Source of the DNA: Porites lobata
Taxonomy: Eukaryota; Cnidaria; Anthozoa; Scleractinia; Poritidae
Reading direction: 5' to 3'
Length of the DNA stretch: 64,000 nucleotides
Assembly: GCA_942486035.1 (NCBI GenBank)
Contig: CALNXK010000072.1
Coordinates: 2,181,001 to 2,245,000 of the forward strand
Notes under the pieces: generated by a model
What the model saw: the letters and a program-made list of their open reading frames with translations, nothing else
What the model was told of the DNA's origin: nothing
Database searches by the model: none
Translations under genes and position numbers: made by a program
In this document: positions 13,301 to 25,300 of the stretch, one piece after another
Numbering within the stretch: position 1 is the stretch's first letter
How the letters are laid out: the number at the start of each line of letters is the position of its first letter

Positions 13301-16300
13301 TTGTTCCCCCACCATACAAACGTCTAAAAAATTTCGCGTCATTGCGAAGGTATATCTTTCGTCGCTTCAGGCGTATCACGTTCAAACTTGGCAAGTTTAC
13401 CGAATTTAAGGCGCTATTTTCAGCAGTGTCAGCAGATATCCGCTATTTGGCCCTTATCAATACTTCAAGAAACCGTAAAAGGGTCTCTCCAGAGCTTTCA
13501 ATTCAACCCCCTCCCAAGCTAACCACTAGCTGGAGTTTTTCGCTTGCTAGTCGCGAGTTCATCTCTTCTGCTGTGCTTGTTTATGCCCAATATTGATTTC
13601 CCTTTTGCTTGTGAGGGTTTTATACGTTGTTGTTTTTTTATTTAGATTAATTGATAAGAGTGTCCGTAAACTAGCAACTATAAACAAGGCATTAACATGT
13701 ACCTGATTAACGTTAACCTGATGCTCTGAAATGGAAGATTCCAAACAATCAAACCTAGGTACAGAGGTCTATTTCATACATGTTTTCTTGCCTTGATATA
13801 GCGCTTGTGTCATAGACTTTTCCTGTGACAATGTTCTAGTTTTTCTCGCCAAAAGTTTATGATGCGATGCTCGTGTTCCAGACACTTGTAAATACCCTAA
13901 CATGTTTTATTTACAGGTGTAAGGGACAGCTACATGAGCGATATTTCAGCCAAGGAGCTGAGCCAGTTCGAGGAGATCGAGGCCAAACTCCTGGCTGGAA
14001 AAAGTGTAGAGACTCCTCGCACCTTTGCAAAATCGAAAGGCAATTTTCCAAAAGCGCCGTTACCTCAAGAAGATGAAGACGAACTGAATACCAGCGTGAG
14101 CAGCGAGGACATGAACATGTTTCGGCTTGAGGTTTTGCAGCGTCTTACAGAGGATAAATTACAACAAATTCCCGATGGCGCTGAAATGGAAGACAGCGAT
14201 GATCCTATACTCCTAGCCCGCAATAACGCGGTCAGCGTTTCCAGCAATCCACCAGATCAACGCGCCCATCTAGAAGTGCCAGATGCGCCCGCGGACGATC
14301 CCAGTGATCAGCTGTCTCCTATAGCCGAGACAACAGAGCCTCTAGTTTCCAATCCAAACTCGGTGACCTCTGCTAATTCCACTGCGCCTAGCAGTCCTTG
14401 TTCGCCTTTGGACGTTGCTCCTTTTATGCCGGCCTTCTTTACTACTTCACCCGCAAGTACTCTTGATAGAAAAAGTAAAAGATTCAGTATAAAAAGCAGG
14501 GAAAACATGGAGAAGACTCTTGTAGGGGAGGAGGAAGATGAATTCCAAGCTGATCCAGAAATGAGCGCGACTCCAAGAATTCAAGGAAAATCAGGAGAAA
14601 AGGCCGGTCTTTTTCCTTCTCATAGTAAATCATATGAGCAGCTTGTACGCGGTAGCTATACTGTTGGTCAGGTGTCCGTAGAGTCTGCCAAAGCCGCTGG
14701 TATTCCTGTGATCGGAGAGGGTAGACAAATGTCAGAAATTGGTGGGTCCTTCGAAGTAGCTAGCGGCTCTGTTGCTGAAAGGACTAACTCTTCAACCAGT
14801 GCTTCGAGCGATGTGTTTCAAAGTGGGAAACTTATCCAGACTGAAGCGGATTCAAGTCAAGATCTCTCAGGCTTTAGACCACTTATTTTGTCTTCCGGTG
14901 GCGTTGAAACGACTGGCGCTGCAACGGAGGCTGTTGATGGGCGACGGGACTCGCTCGAGAGCTCGCCCGCGCCTTCACCGTCTTTAAACCTTGGGAAACG
15001 GGACGGTGCCCACCAAGAAGCGGCTTTGCTAGCACGTGACATGGCATCTCAGGACAGCCCGAATGATGTGGTTATTTTTGAGCGCTCTCTTTCAAATCCT
15101 CCTGCAGAAAATTCAAACTCTAAGACAGGTCAAACTGAGCAGCATAATACTGAAACTGTAACACGATCGAGTACTTTTGAATCGCCCGTCTTTGATTTTA
15201 ACCAAGACACAGTTGAGAATTATAAAATTAATGTTTCTGGAGACTTCCGAACTTATAAGGTAGGTGCACAGAGCGGACTGGCCGGTAGAGAGGTATTTAA
15301 AGCTAACAGCCCTGCAACTTCGTATGATGAGGATACTGCTGATCAAAGATTACAGGACATACGGCAGGCAGCTCACTTTGGTACTTACAGTAAAAAATCT
15401 CATAAGGATGAACAAAAGCAGTACACTGACGGTCCAGATCAGGCAAGCGACTCTTCTGATGGAAGGCCGCACCATCGCATCGTTCAGGAAACCCATGAAC
15501 AAGGCGTTAGAGATCTTAGACATTCGGATGGATTTTCGACGTTTAGAAAAGACTCAGCGCCGCAAGTAAGGAGGGAAGAGATTGAGGCCAACGATCCTGC
15601 TCTGGATCTGCGGCTGTCTGACGGATTTACAACTTTCAGAAAAGGGACAGTTGATGCTCTTTCGGGCAGTCTAACGGCGCGGTCTTCAACAGGTTCCACG
15701 TATGATCGAAGAAGCATTGAAGCTGACAGGTTTTCCACGTTTTCAAGGAAACAAAAGGATAAACAGGGTCATGATCAGGAGAGTGTTGACAGTTTACACG
15801 ACACTAACGCTTCAGAGCGCTCTGATATCCAGCAAGCACCAGTATCTGCGACACCTCACTCCAACAAGGGAGGTGAGAGTGATGAGAGGCAGGCTTTGCC
15901 AAGAGGGGTGGAGGAGGTACAGACACGTTCATCTGGATCATCTTACATTACCCGCTCGAGAACATTTCGGAAAACGCCCGGTGGGAATATCGTTGATGAT
16001 CATGTTACAAATGCAAATACTTCTTCAGGACACGGCAGGAACACATCTTTATCCAGCAGCGGCGGCAAGCTTTCTGGTCAGCAGACTGTAGTCACAAATA
16101 TCCGAGTCAGTCCAGAGGGAACAGGAAGTGACAATCCGCACAGAATTAGCTGGACAGACGAACCGGAGGCTGGGGCGAGGCTTATGAGGCAATTAAATGC
16201 GAGTGTTGATAAAAAGGTAAGAGAGGAAAAACTGCCCTAGCCTACGTGGCAGGTGTTTGAAAGGGAAGGGAAAGGGAGTTTTAAGCGCGAGAGAAACGCG

Positions 16301-19300
16301 AGGGGCGGCAATCAGAGAGAGAGGGAAACGGTGTTAATTTCTTTCCCTCCCTCCTCGCGCGCCCCCTCGCGTTTCTCTCGCGCCTAAAACTCCCATTTCC
16401 TTTCCCTTTAAAACTGCCCTTATGACTTAGACCCTGTTTACATGGAGTGGGGGACCCCGGTCTAGTGGGGTAGGTTTCTTTTGTTTTGTGTCCCCCAGAG
16501 CGTGAAAACAAAAGAAACCAACCCCACTAGACCGGGGTCCCCCACTCCATGTAAACAGGGTCTTAGACAGACAGCTCTTCACCTTTAGAAATACTCAGTA
16601 TGCGACTTAGTCAGTTAGACTAACCACTGAAAACAGCCGATATTTCGCTTCGCGCTACCTTTGGTTTCCCCGCGAAATGACGTCTGAGGAATGACTGCAG
16701 AAATAGGCCCTTTGCAGCTAGCCATTCACGCGGTACAACACCGCCATGCTGGAGAGCAGAAGTCGCACTGGGACATGACAAACAAAGGAAACTAGCATTT
16801 AAAATTATGTATGTCTAGTTTGTTTGTCTTGTCCCGGTGCGACTTTTTTGCTCTCCAGCACGGCACGTGAATGGCTAGCTGCAAAGGGCCTATTTTTTAC
16901 TGGTGACGTGTCACTACACAGATCTGGATAGTGTTTCTGATTGGTTGAAGCAAATTCCCTCGTTCCACGACCTGAACTGCGTAGTGACACGTCATCAAAT
17001 GGAATTTCTGCAGTTGTTCCTCAGACGTCATGTTTGGGGGAAACCGGTGGTGGCGTCCCGAAATGTTTAGAAATTTTACTGAAAAAATAGTTGCCCACTG
17101 CTGGTGTTCAACTACAAAATAATTACCACCATTGAAAGCGCAAGTTAAAAGAAACTGTAACCCCTTATGAAAATCACTGATTTTTGTTTTATTAAACTCA
17201 GGCTGAATTGTTTTAAAAAAAATAGACCAAATCCAGGCTTAGTTACCATAGCAACTAATATGTTCCATTTACCGTTGGAGGAGCTATGTACGTCACGAGG
17301 ATATTTCCGTTTTAGGTCAATTCTCTGCTTAGGTCATTACCAAATTCCTTTATACATACACAAAATGCTTCTGTAGAGTTATGGAGAAGAAATCAAACAA
17401 ATTCCATCAGGGAGCATTAACCATAGGAATTTTCTTGGTGATTTTTACAGGCAGAGCGAAAAACTTGAAAAAGTTGGACCAACTTTGCCAAGTTTCAATT
17501 CACGACCATCTCTGCCATCCGTCGCGACAAACGGCGTTAAACAGTTTCGGTGCCGAGATATAATCGTAAATAACAAAACTGGAACATAATCTTTAAAAAA
17601 AAGATAGTAAACAGGGTAACTTAGCCCGTTTAACCTTGGATTAGAGCTTATCGAGCCTAGCACAACTCGAAGATTAATTTTGTTGTGTGATTGTGGTGTA
17701 AACTTCGCTCGAAACTAACTACACACAGTGGCCCAGGCCTCCCGTCAATTTACTGACCAGCTGTCTCTTCGAACAGACTGCACACGAGATTAACAGCCCA
17801 ACAAGCAGTCCCAGAAGGCGTAGCAGCCCAAGACAGACTGGACGTGGAAGCCCTGGGGCGAGGATCAGTTGGCTTACTGCAGCAAAGAGTGGGGTAGGAG
17901 GGCAAGTTATGCTCAATGAAAAAGGTAAGAAATGCAGGGAGGGTATGGTAAGAACTTGGCTGGTACTGGACAAGAGAGAACTGAATAGGTGAAAAATTCC
18001 AAAACTTACGGAAGTAAGAACTTTCCTTGCTGTAAACCGCATACTATTTATGATGAGTCCAAAGTAATCTCCTAGGCTCTATCTGGACTCTATCTGACAT
18101 CATCTTACACAAAAACTTATTACGAGAGTGTGGCCCGCGAGCGGTTAAGAGCATTTCAAAACCAAACAATGCAAAACAATTCATTACTTTTGTTTGTGCA
18201 GTTTGCCTGCAACATAATTTAGTTCAGTCGCAAACTGTCTTGGATAGCTGCTCTTTATATTGCTTTGCAAGTAAGATTCAGTGAACAATAACGACAGGCT
18301 GGAACCAGTGTGGAAGGCTCGCCGAAGAGATAAGATTCTTATATCCATATCTCGTGATAATTAGTAACCATAAACTCAATAGCGGATCTGTAAGGCAAGT
18401 TGTAGGCATCCTTTAGAAAAGAAATTGTTCAATTCAGGCTGCCATTTCACTAATATATGCTTCTAATCAGTCAGTTATTTTAGAACATTCTTCACAATTA
18501 ATTAAGTTCCTTATCTAGCTGGAAAAGAACCTCATCCTAAATATGATTTGATTTTGCGGGCAAAGTCGTAGAGATTGGTTGACTTACAACTCACCTTTTG
18601 GGTTTTCGTGACGAACAAAGCTTTGAAAATCATTATGGCAAGATTCTTGATGTCTGGATTATATTGATGTTTTTATTTCAAGTTGGCTTAGTTTCATGTA
18701 TTGAAAAATTGTGTGCTTTCCAAACGAAATGTTGTATTTTTTTACGTTAAAAGTGACTCAATGATAATGTGTGTACTTTTTTCGCGTATCTCCTGAAGTG
18801 AAAAACAAACCTTGTGAAGGAGACTATTTCTAGAGATGTGTCGACCATGTTGCAGGAAATATGTGACCAGCGCCATGAATGTCAAGTATGGCTATAATTA
18901 TATGTTTTGTATCTAAATTACAGAAAAGTTGTTTTTCTTGCAGAAGACAATTGGTGTATATCCGCCGGTGGAAGCGATCTGCTTGCTTTAATCTCTCTTT
19001 TCCGTTTAATGAAGTAATTCCGAGGTGCGGCCGAAGCAATTTGTTTTACTTGACAAACACTACACCCTTTTACATCCTTAACTTAAGCTGATTTGGTTCG
19101 TTATCTCAACTTCAGGAAATTGGTATTGTAACAAACGTTCTCAAATTCATTCATTGTAGACTGATCAATACTGCTTTACTGCTTTCTTATCCGTTTGTCG
19201 GCAATTAATACTGTTTGACTTGTTCAGAAGAGTGAGAAATATTCTTGTAAAGGTCCGTTTGCGTGGTTTTACTGCGATTGTGAGAAGCCCTCGATCTCGC

Positions 19301-22300
19301 GTTAGTGTCGAATAACGTGACTGTGTTTTCGCGTGTTGTTTTGACACTCACTTTAAACACGCATGAGTGATTCGCAGCTGACAAAGCCGTGCCGCCGGTG
19401 ATGAAGACGCTCTCAAGTCATCTTGCTTGGACGCAGAGAAATCCCTTTGACCTGCAGAAGAAAGGTACGTTTACCTACATTCTTAACGTTAATAATGAAT
19501 AATGTATGCGAATAGAATGATTGTTGATGTGCTTGTACTTCGCGCGCACAGCTCTAGTCTGTAATTTGCATGTTGAGAACTGAATATATTATCTTTGATA
19601 ATCGTGGCAATGGATATGTTTTTGCGCGTTTTTTAATCGGTTTTTGCGTTGTTCCACCGGTTTAAACCCAGCTGATCTTTTAGATCTTTTACAAATAACT
19701 CAGCGTGTGCGATCCAGCCCGACAGGAGATAGTGAAAGAGGGAAATTCGCGAACAGCCGATATTTAAATAGTCAACGTGTACGCCGAGGATTTTATCGAA
19801 CTGCTACATCACCGCGTTCTATTCTGTAAGCGAAGCATCGCTTGTTATGATGTCACTACCCAGGAATGAAATTCGAAGGACTTTGATGTTGGATTGAATG
19901 AAACGTCATAAAGCCAAAATAACCTTTTGCCTTGTAAACGACGACTCGTATGTGAACGAAATGGTAGAATACTGTTGGATATAGCTTACAGACGCAGTGT
20001 TATGGCGAGCGATCTGCATTCGTTTTAACCACGTTTGGTTCTAAGCATCTGTTTGACATTTTTGTGCTCTGACTCTAACGGAAAATCCTTCCTGAAATTC
20101 ACGAAAATCAAGTCGAAAGAACTGAAAATAGCCACGCCGATCATAAAATTTCCCAAGGAGTTTGTTGTACGACACCGTCACCGGAAGTGGACGTGTTTAT
20201 GTCCACTCATGATGGTTTGTTGAGTGTATCATATTGCTGGGTCTTTTAAATGTCTGTTGGAAGAGAATTCAAGGTATTCCACTGTGATTCATTTAAACAA
20301 AGTATAGCTAACAATTTACTGTCTGAGAATTCAAGCTGATTCATAACCATGCATGAATTTAAGTATTCACCAATATTTAAATCTAATTAGTACCCCAGGA
20401 TATGACTTGCTTATAACCTTCACACGAATGGTCACACTACGATTTCTTTTCAGAGAGGAAAAAATGCTCGTAAGGGACGTAATGTTTTATCCATAGACCC
20501 GAAAGTTAGCCTTGCAACACAACGAGATTCCAATACAATTGTAGAAGTGTTAGCTCTTGCCAAATGAAAGACTTTAAAAGCATTTGCATGAGGCGGGTAT
20601 CGGAGGAGAACCTAGTTATATTTCCTAGAAGCTGCTGAGTAGCTAGATTATTTTCGTATACGATCTGTTTTCGAAAAACCTTGTTTGTTCGTTATTTTAC
20701 TTAACATAATCATGTAATAGTTGTTCCAAATAGTTTATGTTTGAAATGCGCGAAAAATGTTTAAAATGCTTGTCTGAGAAGGTTCGATATTTTGTTGGAT
20801 TCAATATACAATATTTACAATGATCATTTTCCAATTATTTTTTATCTAGCAAAGCATATATTGAGCTAAAGCATAGTGAATATTGCTCTCACGCACTGGT
20901 CTTGAGAAGTGATTTTGTTTTTTGTCTAATTGTCGCCTTTTAGTCGCTGTTTACAGGAGAAAGTTTTATGTCTTGTTTAATTTCTACAAAATTGAGTTCA
21001 GTCGTGTTTGCATTTTGTACATTTTTGACTCGTTAGGGGGTTGTTAGACAAATTTTCATGTAAGTACTGATTATATGGTGAATTTCATTATCACGAGCAG
21101 ATGCCTTTTGGCAAGTCAGTTCTGTATTTACCGAAGCACCGTGGAAGCCAGGATTCTTTTTATCGTTGTATTTTTCATAGAGGCACCATTCCATGTTTAT
21201 TTTGTATCCTGTTACTTCATTTGTGTTTTTCATTTTGCATCACAAACATGTTCATTGTGATTATATTGCTATCATGTTCTTGAACCATTTTTTGGTGAAA
21301 CCACACACGAAGGAATTATTTTTTCATCATTAGCGCAAGACGGATCAGCCATTTACCTTAGCCACAAATCCTTAGAGGTCTTTGAGCTACTCTTTGGCAT
21401 TCTGTTTGACAATCTATAGCGGGTTTTTGAATGGACAGACGTCTGGCAAAAATTTAAAAAAAAAATATTTTTTCTATAGCGCCAATAGTAGCATATGCGG
21501 TCAGTATAAAACACGGACTGCGGACTGCGGACTACGGACTGCGGACTGGGTATAAAATACGGACTAGGTATAAAACGCGGACTAGAAAATACGGACTGGG
21601 TATAAAACACGGACAAGGTATAAAACGCGGACTGCGGACTGCGGACTGGGTATAAAATACGGACTACGGACTACTTTGGTAAAAACCGTGCAAATTGGTT
21701 CTAGGTAAGGAAAAATAAGATCAAAAGATCGCTAAATAGCAAGACACGTGAGTTAAAGTTGTAAATACTCTTATAGATTCTTGGTGGAGGTGTCCCGCCC
21801 GGTTCTCTGAATCATGAGCCGGATCAAAATGCTATTTTCTTCACCCATTTTTAGACCTTGTCTTGGTCTCTAACAATCATGAAAGGGGTCAGGATCAGGG
21901 GGGTACTCCCTTATATAAGGGAAGGGTAGGGGTTTTGGGCCTTTTTGGTCTGAAAACACTTTGCCCATTTTGGTGTGGAATCGGGTATGGTTTTCGAGGG
22001 TACAACGGGAGCGTACATGAATGGACGTATTTATCGTTTCAATTCCAAATGAATAAGAACGAAATAGAAATGTGCGAATTCGAAATGCATTTGGAGAATT
22101 TTTTTTGTTTCCGCTCTAACTTGGTAATGATGACAAAATTTCTGCCTAATCATACCTAACCTGTTCAAGGTTCTAAGATAGTTGGGTCCGATGAATTGAG
22201 AAAGCGAAAACACGAAAATAAAAACTGGGGAGTCTCCCCAACTATCTGAGAACCTGGAACAGGCTAAATTAGGCCAGGTCCGAAAATGGGTATGGATTTT

Positions 22301-25300
22301 AGAGATCTAGTCTGAAAACGGGTGTGGAAAATGACAATTTTTTGGTCTGCAATAAGGTCAGGATTCGGGGAACCGGGCACTACACCCCAACGAAGAATTC
22401 CCAGTAGTACCCCCTTCCGGGGATCAGGAGCAGGGTGTAAATCATGTCATCATAATCATCACTTAGAATATAACGTTGAATGACGCATTTCGGTTATTAT
22501 TCACGTATGTGAGTAATCCCTCGCACCTAAATACTGCTTTGTGCATCGCATTGACCTTCTCGTCTGAGTTCTTCATTCAGTCCTCATATTCCCAAGGCTT
22601 TATTTGAAACGGAATTGTGGCGTCCGATAAGAATTTTACTGATCTGACTAATACCAATACTATTTTTTTTTAATTCGGTGCTTCTTATTGGTGTAAAACT
22701 GCAAATTGAAATCTCTTCAAACTCCTTCTTTTCATAAAATTCAGAGTTTAATGTCAGTTGCCTTGAGTACCGGCATAACCTTCCTTCTCCATGGGAAGAA
22801 TAGACTACGTGAACAGCGTTAAAGCTGGGACTACTGTTTTTGCTAGTCCGCTTTCTATTTCTCTCAGTTTTACCTTCTAAAGCTGTTTTTATATACATAG
22901 TCCGTAGTCCGCGTTTTATACCTAGTCCGTGTTTTATACTCAGTCCGGAGTCCGCGTTTTATACCTAGTCCGTATTTTATACCCAGTCCGCAGTCCGTGG
23001 TCCGCAGTCCGCAGTCCGTCTTTTATACTGACCGGTAGCATATGCACCACAAAATGGCGTACATGTACAAAGCCTCTACAGAACATAATATTTTGTTGAT
23101 GAAAATGGAAGCAATTTTATATCCCGTTTTATATAGTCCATCATGTGTGCGCAATAACAGTGCTACATCTAGGGGTTGGTAATATATTTGCCTAGCATGA
23201 GCTGAGTTTGCTCTGTTGGGTTCCGGCATAACAACACCCCCGACATGTCTCGTATGTTGGCTCTCAGACTTGGCCACTGTAAATCGTGGCCTCTTCTGTT
23301 AACTTGGAAACGGAGGGTGGCATTCTCAAAGTTAGTGGCTGTCAGTTGTTATTCCCGATGTTTGTCATATATGCAGGCCTATCAAATAGCAAATCCAACT
23401 TTAACCTCAAAAGCCGGCCTAGCCTTCGTATAACTTAGCAGGCGCATGAAAGTAATAGTGCGCGTGGGAGACACGCGAGGGGTGATATAATCACGTATGT
23501 TGGGAAGGCGTATTTATACGTCCACCACTAATTGCAAATTAATCTGCTCCCCCTCCCCCAACATCTGTCTTTTCCTGTCTTGTGCAATGTGAAAGTGATC
23601 CCTTCAAGTTCAGTGTTATCGCAGACGTTCGAATGCTTAAATTTGTTGCCGTCGACGGTCATTGGGTCGTGTGTTTTGGCGATGTCACTTTTTTCACTAA
23701 GCTGTCTCCATTTGTTATGTATAGGCAGTATTTATTTTCGTCTGGTGTGCAGTTTATTGACTTTAATATTCATATTATTTTGCAGGTTGCATGCAGGACG
23801 ACACAAGAACGAAGCACTCAGCTGATGAATTTTTCACCCATGAGAAACCGCATTTTATGGCAGCGACGGCCTTTCGCTCAAAACCTATGTTCCAAGACGA
23901 GACGTCTCCTTGGAAACAAAGCGCACCTGTCCCTTCTTCGTTGGAAAATAAAAAACAAACAGCTTTTTCCTCTAGGTTTTTGCTAAATGGGAAAATATCA
24001 AGTGCTTCAGCCTTCACCTCTCTTGAAAATGAGCCTAAAACATTTGAGAATCCTTCTTCAAACTCTACCGCTTTTGAACGTGACACCCCTGCTGGTGGAA
24101 GTATTCGGGACCGGATAGCAGCGTTGTCGGCCGCGGCCGGTGTGTCACGCTTGGATTTAACACCAACCAAAGAATATGTCACGTCAGGTAGGGAACAGTC
24201 CAACCTGACCACTGGAAAGGGTGTAGCGTTTAACATTGACTTTCAAAAAGCCACTAAACCTCAACCACCTCCCCGTGTAACGTCAAGATTTCGAACTAAA
24301 GATCTGCAGAGAAAGTCAGCTTGTGAAACGCGAGCTATAAATGAGCAGGAACGTAAAATCCTAAATAGCAGCGACCTTGAATCCGTGGATTTCGGTCTAG
24401 GAAATAACAGGGAAGTCAAAGCCATAAATAGTGCAAAATTCGGAACGGTAAATAAGAAGGAGCAGGAAACCGCAAATAATGGAGAATTAGTGGCGATTGA
24501 TAAAAGAGAAACTGGAACTGTTGATAACGAACAGGGCGTTGTTAATGACAGATTCGTGGCATTTGAGGTGGGCTTTGATGACGAACCTCAATCAAAACGG
24601 GCAAAGGGAGAACCAGGTGTATTGCATTCCCCGTTTATGCCCTTAAAGACGCGTTCAAATCGCAAGTACCAACAGAAATCGAGTGCAAAGATTCAGCTAC
24701 AGCGATCGAACGTAGGCGAGGCTGGTTTGGCTTGCTCAGATGTCAAGCTGGAAGAGGCAGTGACAAGGCACGGATTCGTGGACGTGAATTCTGACGAGAG
24801 AAAACGTGACACTTTTACGTTGGAACGCTTACCACAGTCGACAGAGAACGAAAATGGTGAAGGTCTACCTATAACAACTATACTAAACGATCTAGCAAGT
24901 AGGGAAGAATTAAAGCAATGCCAACAGCAGTCACACGATGATTCCTCGGCGCTTGTAGACGAAACACCCCTGAAACGAAGTACATTTACTTTGGAGAGCG
25001 TGTCTCGAGAAATTGATAACGCGATCGAAACTTATTTTCCAAATGAAGGTGTCAACTCAAACAAAACGGATTCACCTTCAGACGAGAAACAAGAATCGGC
25101 AGAAAAGCGATCGACGTACACTTTGGATTCGGTTTCGCTTTCTATACAAAGGGGAGCTGATGAAGGCTGGCTTCCATCAGAGGTTTTGTCTCAGTTGGCG
25201 AAAGAGGAGGAATGTCAGGCATCGAAAGTCGCAGCTAATAACGAATCTGTTGTAAAGCGCAGAACGTTTACTCTTGAACCTGTGTCGCAAACTCTTCAAG

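Noticed and set aside
21498..21680. CRISPR-like direct repeats
   Set aside because: Units are contiguous and variable with no unique spacers, and they form the inverted arm of a transposon.
22584..22898. 104-codon minus-strand ORF as the transposase of the minisatellite-armed element
   Set aside because: Too short, and no transposase motif is visible.
23775..24236. 153-codon minus-strand ORF and similar long antisense ORFs over exons (27783-28202, 8380-8676, 15484-15738)
   Set aside because: Each is a shadow of a well-supported CAMSAP exon on the plus strand.
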